Shown: positions 8,273-18,430, counted from the stretch's first letter. The stretch: 64,000 bases of DNA from Flavobacterium microcysteis (GCF_006385255.1 NZ_VFJE01000051.1:186001-250000), one strand, 5' to 3'. Translations and numbers: made by a program. Notes: generated from the sequence alone by a model not told the origin.

Positions 8273-11200
8273 TTAGTTCTTTTTAAGAGCTAGTTTTTTA
8301 GTAACAGTCTTATTCTGATAATCTATTTTCACATAATAAATACCTTCTGCAAAACTATCTATCGATAAATCCGATTTTGATAAAGATGGTTTGAAAGTAG
8401 TAATCACTCGTCCAAGATTATCTGTAATTGTGATAGTATCAGCCGTTACACTTCCGGTTTCGACAGTAAATTGCCCATAACTTGGATTCGGATAGATGGT
8501 AACGTTATTTTGAGCAAATTGCTCATCAATACCTAAAGATTGTCTACATGTAATTGATTTTAGTCTGACAGAATCCTGAGAACCACAGTTTGCATTGGTG
8601 TGTACATAATAACGGATAACACCTACATTGTTGCCTGATGACCAGTTCAGAGGTGAAGGTCCGCTAGCTAAAATTGTCATTCCATTATCATCCGTGATAG
8701 TAATATAATCCGTTGCTACTGAAGTTGAGAAGGTATATTGCTGACCGAAATTGATATAAACTTTTGCATACTCTCCAGCATAGCCTTCAGAAATGATCTC
8801 AGCAGTTCCCATACAGCCAATCTGCACAGCTTCTACAGGATGAGGTCCATATATGGCACCGTTACAACTAAGAGCAGGGATAGCATCAAAACTTCCGCCA
8901 TAAACCCAGTCTCCTTTTGTAGAACCACAATTAGCTCGTACCCAATATGCATAATTTGTTGCTGGGCTCAGTCCGCTAACAACCGTTGAAGTGTAGTTGT
9001 TAGAAACTGAATGCGTAGGAGTAGTATTGTAATTAGGAACAGTATTGCTGTTTACAACATACAAATCATATCCTGCAGAAGGTGTTGGAACTGGAGGTGT
9101 CCAGCTAATTAGAGCAGAGTTTGAAGTTGTGTTAGATGCTGTAACATTGATTGGTAAACCGCAACCTCCAATTGGAGTACTGCTACATGTAACTGATTTT
9201 AGTCTGACAACATCATCGGCACCACAATTAGCATTGCTGTGTACATAAAAACGGATAGACCCCACATTGGCTCCTGATGCCCAGCTTAGTGGTGTTGTTC
9301 CACTTGCATAAACTGTCAATCCTGAGGCATCCGTGATTGTAATATAATCCGTTGCTATTGAACTTGAAAAGACATAATACTGACTGAAATTGATGTAAAT
9401 TTTTGCAAATTCACCGGCATAACCTTCAGAAATTACTTCAGGACTTCCAGTACAAGCGATTTGAAGAATATCCATAGGATGAGCTCCGAATATAGCACCA
9501 TTACAACCAACAACAGGAATAATATCAAAACTTCCGCCATGAACCCAGTTTCCTTTTGTTGAACCGCAATTTGCACGTACCCAATAGTTGTAATTTGTTG
9601 CAGGACTCAATCCAGTGATAAGTCTTGTAATGTCAGTAGATACATGCGTAGGGGTAGTATTAGCCGTAGGAGCTGTACCGCTGTTTACAACATACAAGTC
9701 ATATCCCGGAGCTGCAGGAAAAGTACCCGCCCAGTTAATTCGAACTGAGTTTGATGTTATGTCAGTTACTGAAAGCTCGCTTGGTACACCGCAACCTGCA
9801 GGAGCAGCGACACACTTAATAGAACGTATTCTGTCTGCGTTTGCAGTTCCACAGTTTGCATTCGTATTCAAGTGGTATCTAATAACTCCAGAAGTAGAAC
9901 CCGAGTTCCAGTTTAAAGGTGTTAATCCGCTAGCTAGAACTACCGTTCCATTCGCGTTTGTAATCGTAATATAATCTGTGGCAACAGAACTTGTAAACGT
10001 GTACTGCTTGTTGTCCATTACATTGACATTTGAATATTCTCCTGGCCAAGAGTCAGCAGCTATTTGTTCATTAGCTCCTGTACATGCTGGCGTGAAAGTA
10101 GCATTAGGATACAATCCGTTGGTAGCGCCATTACAGTTTAGAGCTGCAATGGTCGTAAAATTCCCACCAGATACCCATGCACTTTTTGTACCACCACAAT
10201 TCGATCTGATCCAATAATAGTAAGTTGTAGAAGCTGCCAATCCGCTTAAAACGCCCACACCTGCAGTAGTACTTGTAACAGTAGCAGCAGTGTTGGCATT
10301 CGGAGCCGTATTTGTAGTAACAATGTAAAGATCGTATGAAGCAGGCGCAGTTGCAGGCGCAGTCCAGTTCAATCGGCTAGAATTTGATGTTATGTTTGTA
10401 ACCGATAGAGCAGTTGGTACACCACAATTTCCTGCCGGAGCATCAACACACTTAATAGAACGTGTTCTTACTGCGTTTACTGTTCCACAGCTTGCATTGG
10501 TGTTTAAGTGATATCTCACAACTCCTGTTGTAGAACCCGAAGTCCAGTTTAAAGGTGTTACTCCGCTTGCCAAAACTACCGTTCCTTGAGCATTTGTAAT
10601 CGTAATATAATCTGTAGCAATTGAACTCGTAAATGTATATAGCTTATTTGCCACTACGTTTACATTTGAATATTCTCCAGCCCAAGAGTCATTAGCTATT
10701 TGTTCGTTAGCTCCTGTACATGCTGGTGTGAAAGTTGCATCAGGATACAATCCGTTGACAGCACCGTTACAGTTTAGGGCAGCAATGGTAGTAAAATTCC
10801 CACCAGAAACCCATGCACTTTTTACAGTACCACAATTCGATCTGATCCAATAATAGTAAGTTGTAGAAGCTGTCAATCCGTTAAGAGTACCCACACCTGC
10901 AGCAGTACTTGTGACAGTAGCAGCAGTATTATCATTTGGAGCTGTATTTGCAGTAACGATGTAAATATCGTATGAAGCAGGCGCAGTTGCAGGTGCAGTC
11001 CAGTTCAATCGGCCAGAATTTGAGGTTATGTTAGTAACCGATAAAGCGCTAGGTGCACCACAAGTTGGAGTAGCGGCACATTGGATATAACGCTGTCTGT
11101 TGATGTTTTGTGTACCACAGCTTGAATTAGTGTGTATGTAATACCTGATAACACCAGATGTTGAACCTGAATTCCAAGCCAGTGGAGAAGGACCGGTAGC

Positions 11201-12451
11201 CAACGCTACATTTCCAACCGGATTCGAAATAGTGATATAATCACCTACTTTCGAACTTGAAAAAGTATAGTCTTTGTTAGCCGTTACATTGATATTGGAA
11301 TATTCACCCGCATAAGCGTCGTTAACAACCAATTCAGTAGATCCGGTGCAAGCTGGAGTAAATGTGGCTTGTGGATGAAGATCCCCACTTGTGCATCCTC
11401 CTACAACACCACCACATTTAATTGATTTGATTCTTGATGTAGCATCACTACCACAAGAAGAATTACTATGCAGATAATATCTGATACTTGCCCAATTCGA
11501 GTTGTTAACCCATACAAATGGTGTTTGTCCGGAAGCATAAATGGTAGCTCCGGTAGGATCAGTAATAGTGATAAAATCTGTGGATACAGAACTGCTAAAT
11601 GTATATTGCTGATTGCTGCTTACAGAAACGTTTGTATATTCTCCTGCATGAGCATCGGTAGCAATTTGCTGCACAGTTCCGTTACATGGTACACTGACAG
11701 TAGCTTGAGGATACAGTCCGTAAGGAGCACCGTTGCAACCCGCTCCACCAGGATTGGTTCTAAAAGAACCGCCAGGAACCCAAATTCCACCATTGCCTAC
11801 ACATCTGGTTCGTACCCAATAATAATGTGTTGTATTGGCGGCTAATCCCGACACTTGAGCTTCTCTGGAACCTGATGCCTGCACAGTTGGATTTGTATTT
11901 TCAACAGGAGCAACTCCCGTAGTGTTTACATAAACATCATAGGACGTAATCTGCCCTATAATTTGAGCGTTCCAACTCACTTTACAAGAGTTCGACGTGA
12001 TATTCGAAACCGAAAGTGTATTAGGAGAATCGCAAGAATTGTCTATTGTTGTAGTCTTTAAAACTAGATCCGTTGTTATAAACGGATTAGTTTCGCACTG
12101 TGCATTGGTATGAACGTAAAAACGAATCGTTTGAGGATAAGGTGGTGTAAAGCTCACGCCATTCGAACCATTTAATCCGCTTGCAAATATCTGTGAACCG
12201 TTAGCATCGGTAATCGTAATATACTCTGTAGCACGGTCACTTTTGAAAGTATATCGGGTAGCCGTTGAAAATGTATTCACCCGGAAGTATTCACCCGGAT
12301 GGGTATTGCCGCTGATGATGCGTTCACTGTTATCATGAATGGGGTTGTATGCTTGTGACGAAGATGGACCTCCGCTAGTGCATTGCGCACTGACCTTCTG
12401 GATAAAGCATATAAGTGCCAGAAGGTACAGAAAAGTAATTTTTGTTTTCAT
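8273..12451 (-). CDS. Large T9SS-secreted adhesin-like protein with FN3 and beta modules
   Basis: 1392 residues. A signal peptide (MKTKITFLYLLALICF..VSAQ) leads into alternating modules. There are seven copies of a ~105-residue Cys-rich beta module (opening CNGA..GLYP, with AGEYSNVNV, TDYITIT, RYYLHTNASCG, IKC) and five fibronectin type III domains (LSVTNITSNSGRLNW .. YYYWIRSNCG). The last ~75 residues are a type A T9SS sorting domain (YPNPSYGQFTVE .. IYYVKIDYQNKTVTKKLALKK). It is exported through the type IX system and anchored or released at the surface; adhesion or ligand binding is inferred. The DNA of consecutive modules is very similar, so copy number may vary between strains. The opposite strand carries several open frames that are shadows of this repeat. 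Confidence 0.9.
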   Translation of the reverse strand: MKTKITFLYLLALICFIQKVSAQCTSGGPSSSQAYNPIHDNSERIISGNTHPGEYFRVNTFSTATRYTFKSDRATEYITITDANGSQIFASGLNGSNGVSFTPPYPQTIRFYVHTNAQCETNPFITTDLVLKTTTIDNSCDSPNTLSVSNITSNSCKVSWNAQIIGQITSYDVYVNTTGVAPVENTNPTVQASGSREAQVSGLAANTTHYYWVRTRCVGNGGIWVPGGSFRTNPGGAGCNGAPYGLYPQATVSVPCNGTVQQIATDAHAGEYTNVSVSSNQQYTFSSSVSTDFITITDPTGATIYASGQTPFVWVNNSNWASIRYYLHSNSSCGSDATSRIKSIKCGGVVGGCTSGDLHPQATFTPACTGSTELVVNDAYAGEYSNINVTANKDYTFSSSKVGDYITISNPVGNVALATGPSPLAWNSGSTSGVIRYYIHTNSSCGTQNINRQRYIQCAATPTCGAPSALSVTNITSNSGRLNWTAPATAPASYDIYIVTANTAPNDNTAATVTSTAAGVGTLNGLTASTTYYYWIRSNCGTVKSAWVSGGNFTTIAALNCNGAVNGLYPDATFTPACTGANEQIANDSWAGEYSNVNVVANKLYTFTSSIATDYITITNAQGTVVLASGVTPLNWTSGSTTGVVRYHLNTNASCGTVNAVRTRSIKCVDAPAGNCGVPTALSVTNITSNSSRLNWTAPATAPASYDLYIVTTNTAPNANTAATVTSTTAGVGVLSGLAASTTYYYWIRSNCGGTKSAWVSGGNFTTIAALNCNGATNGLYPNATFTPACTGANEQIAADSWPGEYSNVNVMDNKQYTFTSSVATDYITITNANGTVVLASGLTPLNWNSGSTSGVIRYHLNTNANCGTANADRIRSIKCVAAPAGCGVPSELSVTDITSNSVRINWAGTFPAAPGYDLYVVNSGTAPTANTTPTHVSTDITRLITGLSPATNYNYWVRANCGSTKGNWVHGGSFDIIPVVGCNGAIFGAHPMDILQIACTGSPEVISEGYAGEFAKIYINFSQYYVFSSSIATDYITITDASGLTVYASGTTPLSWASGANVGSIRFYVHSNANCGADDVVRLKSVTCSSTPIGGCGLPINVTASNTTSNSALISWTPPVPTPSAGYDLYVVNSNTVPNYNTTPTHSVSNNYTSTVVSGLSPATNYAYWVRANCGSTKGDWVYGGSFDAIPALSCNGAIYGPHPVEAVQIGCMGTAEIISEGYAGEYAKVYINFGQQYTFSTSVATDYITITDDNGMTILASGPSPLNWSSGNNVGVIRYYVHTNANCGSQDSVRLKSITCRQSLGIDEQFAQNNVTIYPNPSYGQFTVETGSVTADTITITDNLGRVITTFKPSLSKSDLSIDSFAEGIYYVKIDYQNKTVTKKLALKKN
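9800..11071 (-). repeat. Near-identical tandem FN3+beta module copies
   Basis: Two consecutive FN3-plus-beta-module units inside the adhesin gene are highly similar at DNA level with a period of 636 bp. For example, GTAAAATTCCCACCAGA occurs near 10154 and again near 10790. Such similarity indicates recent duplication or gene conversion within the gene. Confidence 0.75.
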
Positions 12452-13072
12452 AGTTTATATTTAAGGTTGCTTTTTAAAATTTTAGATGCCGAATTTAGAT
12501 ATGATTTTCGTATTGAACCCATCTAATTCCATCATTTACAGTTTAATCGCATGCAATAATAAATCAAAGAAAAATCATAATCGCAACTAATGTATAAGCG
12601 AAGCTTTTTTGGATATTAACGTAGTAATTCAGTGTAGAATCGTTTTTATGAAAAAAGGAAGCTTACAATTTTGAGGTACGAGTAGTACTTTAGCATTAAA
12701 GTAATACGATAAAATTTTGGGATGTTGTCAATAATGAGAATGCTGATAAGTCAGACTTTTTTGGCTAATTTTCGCTCGGTTTAAAACGACGTGGTAATCA
12801 GAAATTGACAAAAAAACATTTTGATGAGTAGGAGTTGATGTCGACAAAAGCCCGGTAGGATGGAAGGAGAGCTCTTCTTTGTCGAATTGGTACTGTTTAA
12901 GCATTGGGTTTGTTGATTTGGCCCGAAAATTAGCATTAATCTTTTTAAAATGCTAAAAAAATCTTAATAAAATTTGTGGGTAGTTTGGGGTGGTGTAGTG
13001 TTTTAGTTATAAATTCGCAAGTAGTCAATATTCATCTTTATACTAACATACTTTCATCATAAAAAATAGTAA
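12452..13072. other. 621-bp intergenic region between divergent genes
   Basis: No credible coding frame is seen on either strand. The region is AT-rich and must hold the promoters of the adhesin gene (leftward) and the lipoprotein gene (rightward). I could not place either -7 box with confidence, and no long repeat was seen. Confidence 0.6.
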
Positions 13073-13618
13073 ATGAAAAAACTATTATTACTACTTGTAA
13101 TTTTTCCTCTGTTTGTTTCTTGCGATGATTCAAAAGAAAAAAAATTAAATTGGGATTATCCTGATGAAAACGCAGAAATTAAAACCTTTAATACTAAGGC
13201 AATTGATGATAAGGAACTGATTTCACGACTTGAAGAGGATTTCAGAAAGGGGAAGTTTAAAATTGAAAGCAAAGAAGACAAAAAGGAAGTGTCTTTTTCC
13301 AACTGCAATGATAATTTAATACTTAAAATCAAGGGTAACGGTATAAGACGTTATTATGTCAAGCGTACCGAAGCAAAACCGAAAAATTACTATCCGGATT
13401 TTATGATGTTTATTTATGAGTTTGATAGTGAAGCAGAAGCAGAAGATGTTGAAGAAGAAATTCGGGAAGCATTTTTTTCTGGAAATGGATTTTGCAATGG
13501 AAAAGGTCATGACTATTTAGTCAGATACAAGAACAAAGTTGTCCGATTAGCTACTCGGGCCCATATGTTCATGGATTACACAAAAGAGTATTCTGAAAAA
13601 ATAAAAAGTTATCGTTAA
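13073..13618 (+). CDS. Predicted lipoprotein of unknown function
   Basis: 181 residues. A short signal peptide (MKKLLLLLVIFPLFVSC) with a good lipobox FVSC is followed by DDSKEKK; an acidic stretch just after the lipidated Cys fits surface export of Bacteroidetes lipoproteins. The mature part is charged and shows no motif I recognise; Cys residues near 82 and 142 might pair. It stands alone with about 450 bp of free DNA upstream. Confidence 0.75.
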   Translation: MKKLLLLLVIFPLFVSCDDSKEKKLNWDYPDENAEIKTFNTKAIDDKELISRLEEDFRKGKFKIESKEDKKEVSFSNCNDNLILKIKGNGIRRYYVKRTEAKPKNYYPDFMMFIYEFDSEAEAEDVEEEIREAFFSGNGFCNGKGHDYLVRYKNKVVRLATRAHMFMDYTKEYSEKIKSYR

Positions 13619-13739
13619 AATTATAAGAGAAGTCGAAAAGTCATGTAGCTATATTTTGTAATAGACTCATAAGTTTTTCAGGCTAAGGTATTAGTTGTCT
13701 TTGCTTATTTTTAATGAATATTGCGTAAACAGTTTTATA

Positions 13740-14192
13740 TCATTCTATATCCAATTCCATTTGCGGTAAAAATCGGTTTTCAATTGATGTCTTTAATTGG
13801 TTATAAGTTTTGAACCCAAACGATTTGTAAAATAATTCGGCATTAGGATCTGAATCGAGAATTATTTTTTTCATATTTATTTCTTTTGCTTTTTTGATAC
13901 AATGATTCATTAGGAACTTTCCATATCCTTTTCCAATAAATTTTGGTAATAAAAATAGATAGTCAAGTTTTATAATCTTATTTTCAAGTTTCAAAATAGA
14001 GTAGTATCCTATTATTTCATCGTCAACAATTAATTTGAATGTTTCATTATTTTCAATATAATCCTGCGTTATTGTTAAATCATTCCTCCATTTTTCGAGT
14101 TGTTCTTTTCCATAACCCCAATATGCTTTCCCTTCGAAAGTTATTTCGCTTAAAATAAGATTGTCGTTTTTTTCAGATCTTTCAATTTTCAT
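13740..14192 (-). CDS. GNAT family N-acetyltransferase
   Basis: 150 residues. The acetyl-CoA binding segment is LDYLFLLPKFIGKGYGKFLMNHCIKKAKE (Q/RxxGxG/A type: IGKGYG), followed by the beta strand IILDSDPNAELFYKSFGFKTY. Substrate unknown. The gene is single on the minus strand, and a copy of a dispersed repeat lies just upstream of it (14219-14258). It therefore resembles the single-gene units at 20-25 kb. Confidence 0.85.
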   Translation of the reverse strand: MKIERSEKNDNLILSEITFEGKAYWGYGKEQLEKWRNDLTITQDYIENNETFKLIVDDEIIGYYSILKLENKIIKLDYLFLLPKFIGKGYGKFLMNHCIKKAKEINMKKIILDSDPNAELFYKSFGFKTYNQLKTSIENRFLPQMELDIE

Positions 14193-14218
14193 TTATAAAC
14201 GTGTTGTTGGGAAACATT

Positions 14219-14258
14219 TCTACTAACTTACTTAATTTATATGCGAAATAATCATTTT
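14219..14258. repeat. Dispersed repeat copy C (partial)
   Basis: The stretch CTACTAACTTAC..TTTATATGCGAAATAATCATT matches the first ~40 bp of the longer copies at 14684 and 25569. It sits in the 77-bp gap between the GNAT gene and the lipoprotein gene. Confidence 0.5.
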
Positions 14259-14268
14259 GGTTACCGTA

Positions 14269-14649
14269 TCATTGTTTTTCATAAGTAAATGCACAGCCTT
14301 CATCGCAAATTATCTGGTAGTCGGATGTGACTGGATTTAGAAATATTCTTTCTGGATTAATTTCGTCATAATAAAGAGTATAATATCGATCTTGTTCAGC
14401 TAACTCTATATGAAGTTTATTGTTTTGAAAAGTATAGGTCCCAATGTTTCCTAACTTATCTTTGACAATGTTTTTCATTTCAAAAATAAATATTTCTCCG
14501 TTTGAAATTTTATGAGTAAAGCCTTTAGCACCATCGCTACCGGAATATTCAACAGCCTGCCATTTTCCAAGTATAGTAAATCCTTTTGTTTGAGATTTAC
14601 AAGAATTAAGTACTAATGTTAGAAATAGACATGTTATTATTTTTTTCAT
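14269..14649 (-). CDS. Small predicted lipoprotein, lipocalin-like
   Basis: 126 residues with a signal peptide and lipobox (MKKIITCLFLTLVLNSC). The mature domain begins KGFTILGKWQAVEYSG and has alternating strands (GEIFIFEMKN, NIGTYTFQNNKLHIEL, YYTLYYDE), the pattern of small lipocalin-like or META-like Bacteroidetes lipoproteins. Function unknown. It is bracketed by repeat copies C (3' side) and A (5' side), which suggests it arrived as a single-gene unit. Confidence 0.75.
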   Translation of the reverse strand: MKKIITCLFLTLVLNSCKSQTKGFTILGKWQAVEYSGSDGAKGFTHKISNGEIFIFEMKNIVKDKLGNIGTYTFQNNKLHIELAEQDRYYTLYYDEINPERIFLNPVTSDYQIICDEGCAFTYEKQ

Positions 14650-14683
14650 TTAAGATTTGAATTTAGTTTAATTCTCGTGAAAT

Positions 14684-14770
14684 AGCACGCAACTTGTTTA
14701 TATGTGAAACAATCATTCCTAAAGCTATTTAAAATGGGTGTTTAAACATATAGTCATCTTCGAATATAAT
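14684..14770. repeat. Dispersed repeat copy A
   Basis: About 85 bp (GCACGCAACTTGTTTATATG .. CATCTTCGAATATAATAAAA) aligns, at roughly three quarters identity by eye, with 25569-25660. The copies share AACTTGT-TATATG-GAAACAA-CATTC, AAAATGG-TGT and CTTCGAATATAA. It lies upstream of the lipoprotein gene and directly next to the hairpin at 14775. Copy B likewise lies upstream of a cassette-type gene. Confidence 0.6.
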
Positions 14771-14774
14771 AAAA

Positions 14775-14804
14775 AACCTCATAAATCTTTAGATTTACGA
14801 GGTT
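14775..14804 (-). terminator. Hairpin terminator next to tRNA-end relic
   Basis: The stem AACCTCATAAATC / GATTTACGAGGTT (one mismatch) has a TTTA loop and a T-run on the minus strand. The layout, hairpin then a tRNA-3'-end-like sequence, matches that at 38413-38446 beside the real tRNA-Ser gene. Confidence 0.7.
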
Positions 14805-14812
14805 ATTAATTT

Positions 14813-14832
14813 TGAGCGGTGAAGAAGGGACA
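14813..14832 (-). other. Possible tRNA 3'-end relic (att-like)
   Basis: AGCGGTGAAGAAGGGA matches 13 of 16 positions with AGCGGAGAAAGAGGGA at the 3' end of tRNA-Ser (38445-38460), in the same orientation and at a similar distance from the same type of hairpin. It reads as a decayed 3' fragment of a tRNA gene, the kind left by integration into a tRNA. No full tRNA can be folded here. Confidence 0.35.
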
Positions 14833-14872
14833 GCCACTTTCGGGCTTTAAACTTCTAAAATATTTTAAATCC

Positions 14873-15787
14873 TTAATTAAACGAACTTCTAAATTCCAAA
14901 GGAGACAAATTCGTTTTTACCTTAAACAATTTGGAAAAACTTTGACTGTGCTCAAAACCTAAATCAAATGCTATTTCTGAAACTGTCAATGCTGTTGTAG
15001 ACAGTTTTTCTTTGGCCTTTTCAATTAATTTTTCGTGAATATGCTGTTGCGTTGTCTGCCCTGTTAAGGATTTTAGTAAGCTGCTTAAATACATAGGGGA
15101 CATATTCAACGAATCTGCAACAAATTGAACCGTTGGTAGCCCTGTTGTATTGTCATCATTAAAGTAATCGTCGATAATCCTTTCGACATTCTCTAAAACT
15201 TTATGATTGCTGACTTTGCGTGTTAAAAACTGTCGTTGGTAGAAACGATCAGAATAATTGAGAAGGGTTTCGATTTGTGAAATAATAATATTTTGGGTAA
15301 ACTTATCAAGATTACCGCTGTATTCCATTTCTATATTTTTCACAAGAGTATTTAGAATCGTTTCTTCCTTTTCCGAAAGAAACAAGGCCTCATGAACTGC
15401 ATAATCAAAAAAATCATAGTGCTTGATAGTGCCGGCTAATGGAGTATTCCATAAAAAGTCAGGATGTATCATTAACACCCAGCCACTTTTGGTACTGGCA
15501 ATTTCTTCGATGGTTTCAATACCAAAAACCTGGTTAGGGGCTATAAAGAACATCACGCCATCATCGAAATCATAGTGATTTTGGCCGTACTTAAATGTTG
15601 CGCCAATACTACGTTTTATAGAAATGTGATAAAAGTCAAATACAAAATTCTTATGATTGATTTCTGTTGAGCATTCAAAGGTTCCATAATCAAATAAACT
15701 AATTAACGGATGCTGAGGTGAAGGCAATCCCTTCATCTTATGAAATTCAGCTATTGATTTAACCCTATGTATCTGATTCTGACTCAT
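14873..15787 (-). CDS. AraC family transcriptional regulator
   Basis: 304 residues. The N-terminal ~190 form an AraC_binding-like sensor (YGQNHYDFDDGVMFFIAPNQVFGIE). The C-terminal double HTH is TVQFVADSLNMSPMYLSSLLKSLTG and TVSEIAFDLGFEHSQSFSKLFKVKTNLSPLEFR. It lies 20 bp downstream of the SDR gene on the same strand, so SDR and regulator probably form a transcription unit, an arrangement common for detoxification oxidoreductases. Confidence 0.92.
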   Translation of the reverse strand: MSQNQIHRVKSIAEFHKMKGLPSPQHPLISLFDYGTFECSTEINHKNFVFDFYHISIKRSIGATFKYGQNHYDFDDGVMFFIAPNQVFGIETIEEIASTKSGWVLMIHPDFLWNTPLAGTIKHYDFFDYAVHEALFLSEKEETILNTLVKNIEMEYSGNLDKFTQNIIISQIETLLNYSDRFYQRQFLTRKVSNHKVLENVERIIDDYFNDDNTTGLPTVQFVADSLNMSPMYLSSLLKSLTGQTTQQHIHEKLIEKAKEKLSTTALTVSEIAFDLGFEHSQSFSKLFKVKTNLSPLEFRSSFN

Positions 15788-15807
15788 CTTTCAAAAATAC
15801 AAAAATA

Positions 15808-16572
15808 TTACAACATCATTCCTCCGGAAAGTTCAATCCTTTGACCATTCATCCATCTTGCTGCTGGAGTACATAAGAAAGCGACAACACCTCCAATATC
15901 TTCCGGTACACCAACACGTCCTAAAGCGGTAATAGAAGCGATTGCGTTTCTTTTATTTTCGTCGGATTTATTAGAACCTCCGCCAAAATCAGTAGCGATG
16001 GCACCCGGAGCAACCACATTGGCTGTAATCTGTCTGCTGCCTAATTCTTTGGCCAGACATTTTGTATAGGTTTCGATAGCTCCTTTCATACTTGCATAAG
16101 CGGAAACATTAGGGAAAGATATTCGGGTCAATCCTGATGAAATATTTACAATTCTTCCCCCATCATTCAGCAGAGGCAAAAGCTTTTGAGTTAAGAAATA
16201 AACACCTTTAAAATGAACATTCATCATTTGGTCAAATGCTTCTTCAGTCGTTTCAGTTACAGAAGCATATACTCCGGCACCGGCATTGTTGATTAGAAAA
16301 TCAAACTTTGGAGAGCCTTCATGTTCCTGTAAATGTTGACTGACATCACCTACAAATGCATCAAAGGATTTTACATTGCTTACATCCAATTGATAAGCAA
16401 TGGCTTTTTGTCCGAGTGACAACACTTCTTCTACAACCTTATCGGCTTCCGTTTTATTGCTGTTGTAGGTAAAAACAATATTGTTCCCGTTTTTGGCTAA
16501 GTTGATAACCATATCTCTACCTAAGCCACGACTTCCACCGGTTACTAAAGCAATTTTACTCTTTGTTGACAT
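15808..16572 (-). CDS. SDR family oxidoreductase
   Basis: 254 residues. Rossmann motif TGGSRGLGRDM (TGxxxGxG), NNAGAG, and the catalytic Ser..YASMK (YxxxK, with NISSGLTR upstream). The C-terminal PEDIGGVVAFLCTPAARWMNGQRIELSGG is typical of classical short-chain dehydrogenases of the FabG/glucose-dehydrogenase type. NADP preference is suggested by the basic residue after the glycine motif. It is co-transcribed with the AraC gene downstream. Confidence 0.92.
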   Translation of the reverse strand: MSTKSKIALVTGGSRGLGRDMVINLAKNGNNIVFTYNSNKTEADKVVEEVLSLGQKAIAYQLDVSNVKSFDAFVGDVSQHLQEHEGSPKFDFLINNAGAGVYASVTETTEEAFDQMMNVHFKGVYFLTQKLLPLLNDGGRIVNISSGLTRISFPNVSAYASMKGAIETYTKCLAKELGSRQITANVVAPGAIATDFGGGSNKSDENKRNAIASITALGRVGVPEDIGGVVAFLCTPAARWMNGQRIELSGGMML

Positions 16573-17053
16573 AATTTATTTATTTTTAATTTATATGACA
16601 AAGTTCCGTACTAAATCATTTTTGCGTGTAGCCGAATTATTGATTATTGTAGTCTAAACTTAGCTGCTGATTTTTTTCGTTCGAATTGTTTTAGAGGTAC
16701 TATCAGTTGTAAATATTTTGCAGCAGGATGATTTACGAGATTTTAATTTTCTGTGGAGAAAGACGGATCTCAACTATTGGCTTAGAATCCTGACTTTTTT
16801 ATCTTATCTTAATAATATACTTACTTTCCTAATTTCAAAAACGATTGTAGGCCGATAGTCAACGTTGATATCTGAAAAGGGAACGCTTGGTCATTGGCTA
16901 AAACCCTTTTGTTTTTGTGCCTTATGTTTACATCGAACATGCCAGGTGGTACTCCTTTTATAGAAGATTAGATTGGATACGGTCCGCATTTTAAAAAACA
17001 ATTATTCAACATTAACAATTTCTAACCAATTTCAGAAAGAAAACACAGTAAGC
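16573..17053. other. 481-bp intergenic region with hairpin near 16875-16910
   Basis: No gene is seen. AAAAGGG at 16875-16881 can pair with CCCTTTT at 16904-16910, followed by GTTTTTG, a weak terminator or attenuator ahead of the RCC1 gene. The rest is AT-rich spacer that should hold the leftward SDR promoter and the rightward RCC1 promoter. Confidence 0.45.
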
Positions 17054-18430
17054 ATGAAGAAAACAATTACTCTTTTTTTAATTTTTTTATCATTACAGAA
17101 TTACGCACAATGCTGGCAGACTATAAGTTCGGGCTTAGATCACACTCTTGCTTTAAAAACTGACGGTACGCTTTGGGCATGGGGCGACAACCAATATGGC
17201 GAATTAGGAGACGGTACCGTAGTCAGCAAAAACCAACCTGTACAGATCGGCACAGCAAACGACTGGCAAAAAATTAGTGCCGGGAATAATTTTTCCTTGG
17301 CCATAAAAAACGATGGAACACTCTGGGCCTGGGGATACAACATATATAGTCAATTAGGAAATGGTAATGTTGTTAATCAACGTTCCCCGATTAAGATAGG
17401 AACCGCAACCGACTGGCAAAGTATCAGTGCTGCTCCAGGGTTAATAGGGGGACATAGTATGGCCCTAAAAACCAATGGCACGCTCTGGTCATGGGGTAAC
17501 AACTTCTACGGTCAATTGGGCGATGACACACTTACCAATAAAAATCAACCTGTCCAGATAGGAACCGATACCAATTGGCTGGCTATCGCTGCCGGAGGTG
17601 CCCATTCAGTTGCTATTAAAGCCAATGGAACGCTTTGGGCATGGGGGGGGAATGGTTTACGCCAATTAGGTGACGGTACCAATGTTGATAAAAGAATACC
17701 TATACAGATTGGTACAGCCACTAATTGGAAAAGTATAAACGTTGGATATACCCATAACTTTGGTATTAAGACAGACGGTACGCTTTGGGCCTGGGGAAGT
17801 GGACTTGACGGCAGATTGGGCTTGGGGAGTGCATCCGCAGCTGCTATCCCTACTCAAGTAGGAACAGATAATGATTGGGCAAAGGCCATAGCCGGAGCCG
17901 AACATTCCCTTGCTCTGAAAACAAACGGCAATCTTTGGAGCTGGGGTAAAAACGAAAGCGGAGAACTAGGCCTTGGAACAAACAGTACTACTGACATCAT
18001 GGTTCCTACCCAAGTAAACACCAATGCGGATAAAACCCTAATTTCAGCGGGAAGAGATTTCTCGCAAGTAATGAATAGCGATGGTTTCTTGTATGCAACG
18101 GGGCTTAATACTGCGGGGCAATTGGGAGACGGGACCAATACTAACAAAAATACACTGACATCTGTTATCTGTGCTTCTCTGGGGGTAAATGAATTTGAAG
18201 CCATGAAAGTCAATGCTCATCCCAATCCGGTTAGAAATCTACTGCATCTTTCTTACGGACAAGGAATTACAATGGTTTCCATTTATAATTTATTAGGACA
18301 GGAAATATTAAACAAGTCTATTCAGGATAATGAAGCTGTGCTTGATATATCTGCTTTGTCACCAGGAACCTATTTGGTAAAGGTTAGCTCGACTGTTAAT
18401 ACACAAACACTGAAAATTATAAAACAGTAA
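17054..18430 (+). CDS. RCC1-repeat seven-bladed propeller protein with T9SS sorting tail
   Basis: The start at 17054 ([19 protein letters not shown]) gives a clean signal peptide; the frame is open for 27 more codons upstream but without signal character. Seven RCC1-type repeats follow ([26 protein letters not shown]..), enough for one complete seven-bladed beta propeller. The last ~75 residues are a T9SS type A tail ([15 protein letters not shown] .. [18 protein letters not shown]). It is secreted; ligand and function are unknown. One repeat contains a G8 run (17643-17650), unusual in this AT-rich DNA and a possible slippage site. Confidence 0.9.
   Translation: MKKTITLFLIFLSLQNYAQCWQTISSGLDHTLALKTDGTLWAWGDNQYGELGDGTVVSKNQPVQIGTANDWQKISAGNNFSLAIKNDGTLWAWGYNIYSQLGNGNVVNQRSPIKIGTATDWQSISAAPGLIGGHSMALKTNGTLWSWGNNFYGQLGDDTLTNKNQPVQIGTDTNWLAIAAGGAHSVAIKANGTLWAWGGNGLRQLGDGTNVDKRIPIQIGTATNWKSINVGYTHNFGIKTDGTLWAWGSGLDGRLGLGSASAAAIPTQVGTDNDWAKAIAGAEHSLALKTNGNLWSWGKNESGELGLGTNSTTDIMVPTQVNTNADKTLISAGRDFSQVMNSDGFLYATGLNTAGQLGDGTNTNKNTLTSVICASLGVNEFEAMKVNAHPNPVRNLLHLSYGQGITMVSIYNLLGQEILNKSIQDNEAVLDISALSPGTYLVKVSSTVNTQTLKIIKQ

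Noticed and set aside
8738..11845. Several plus-strand open frames of 67-125 codons over the long adhesin gene
   Set aside because: They repeat with the module period and have no family character; they are antisense shadows of the repeated coding sequence.
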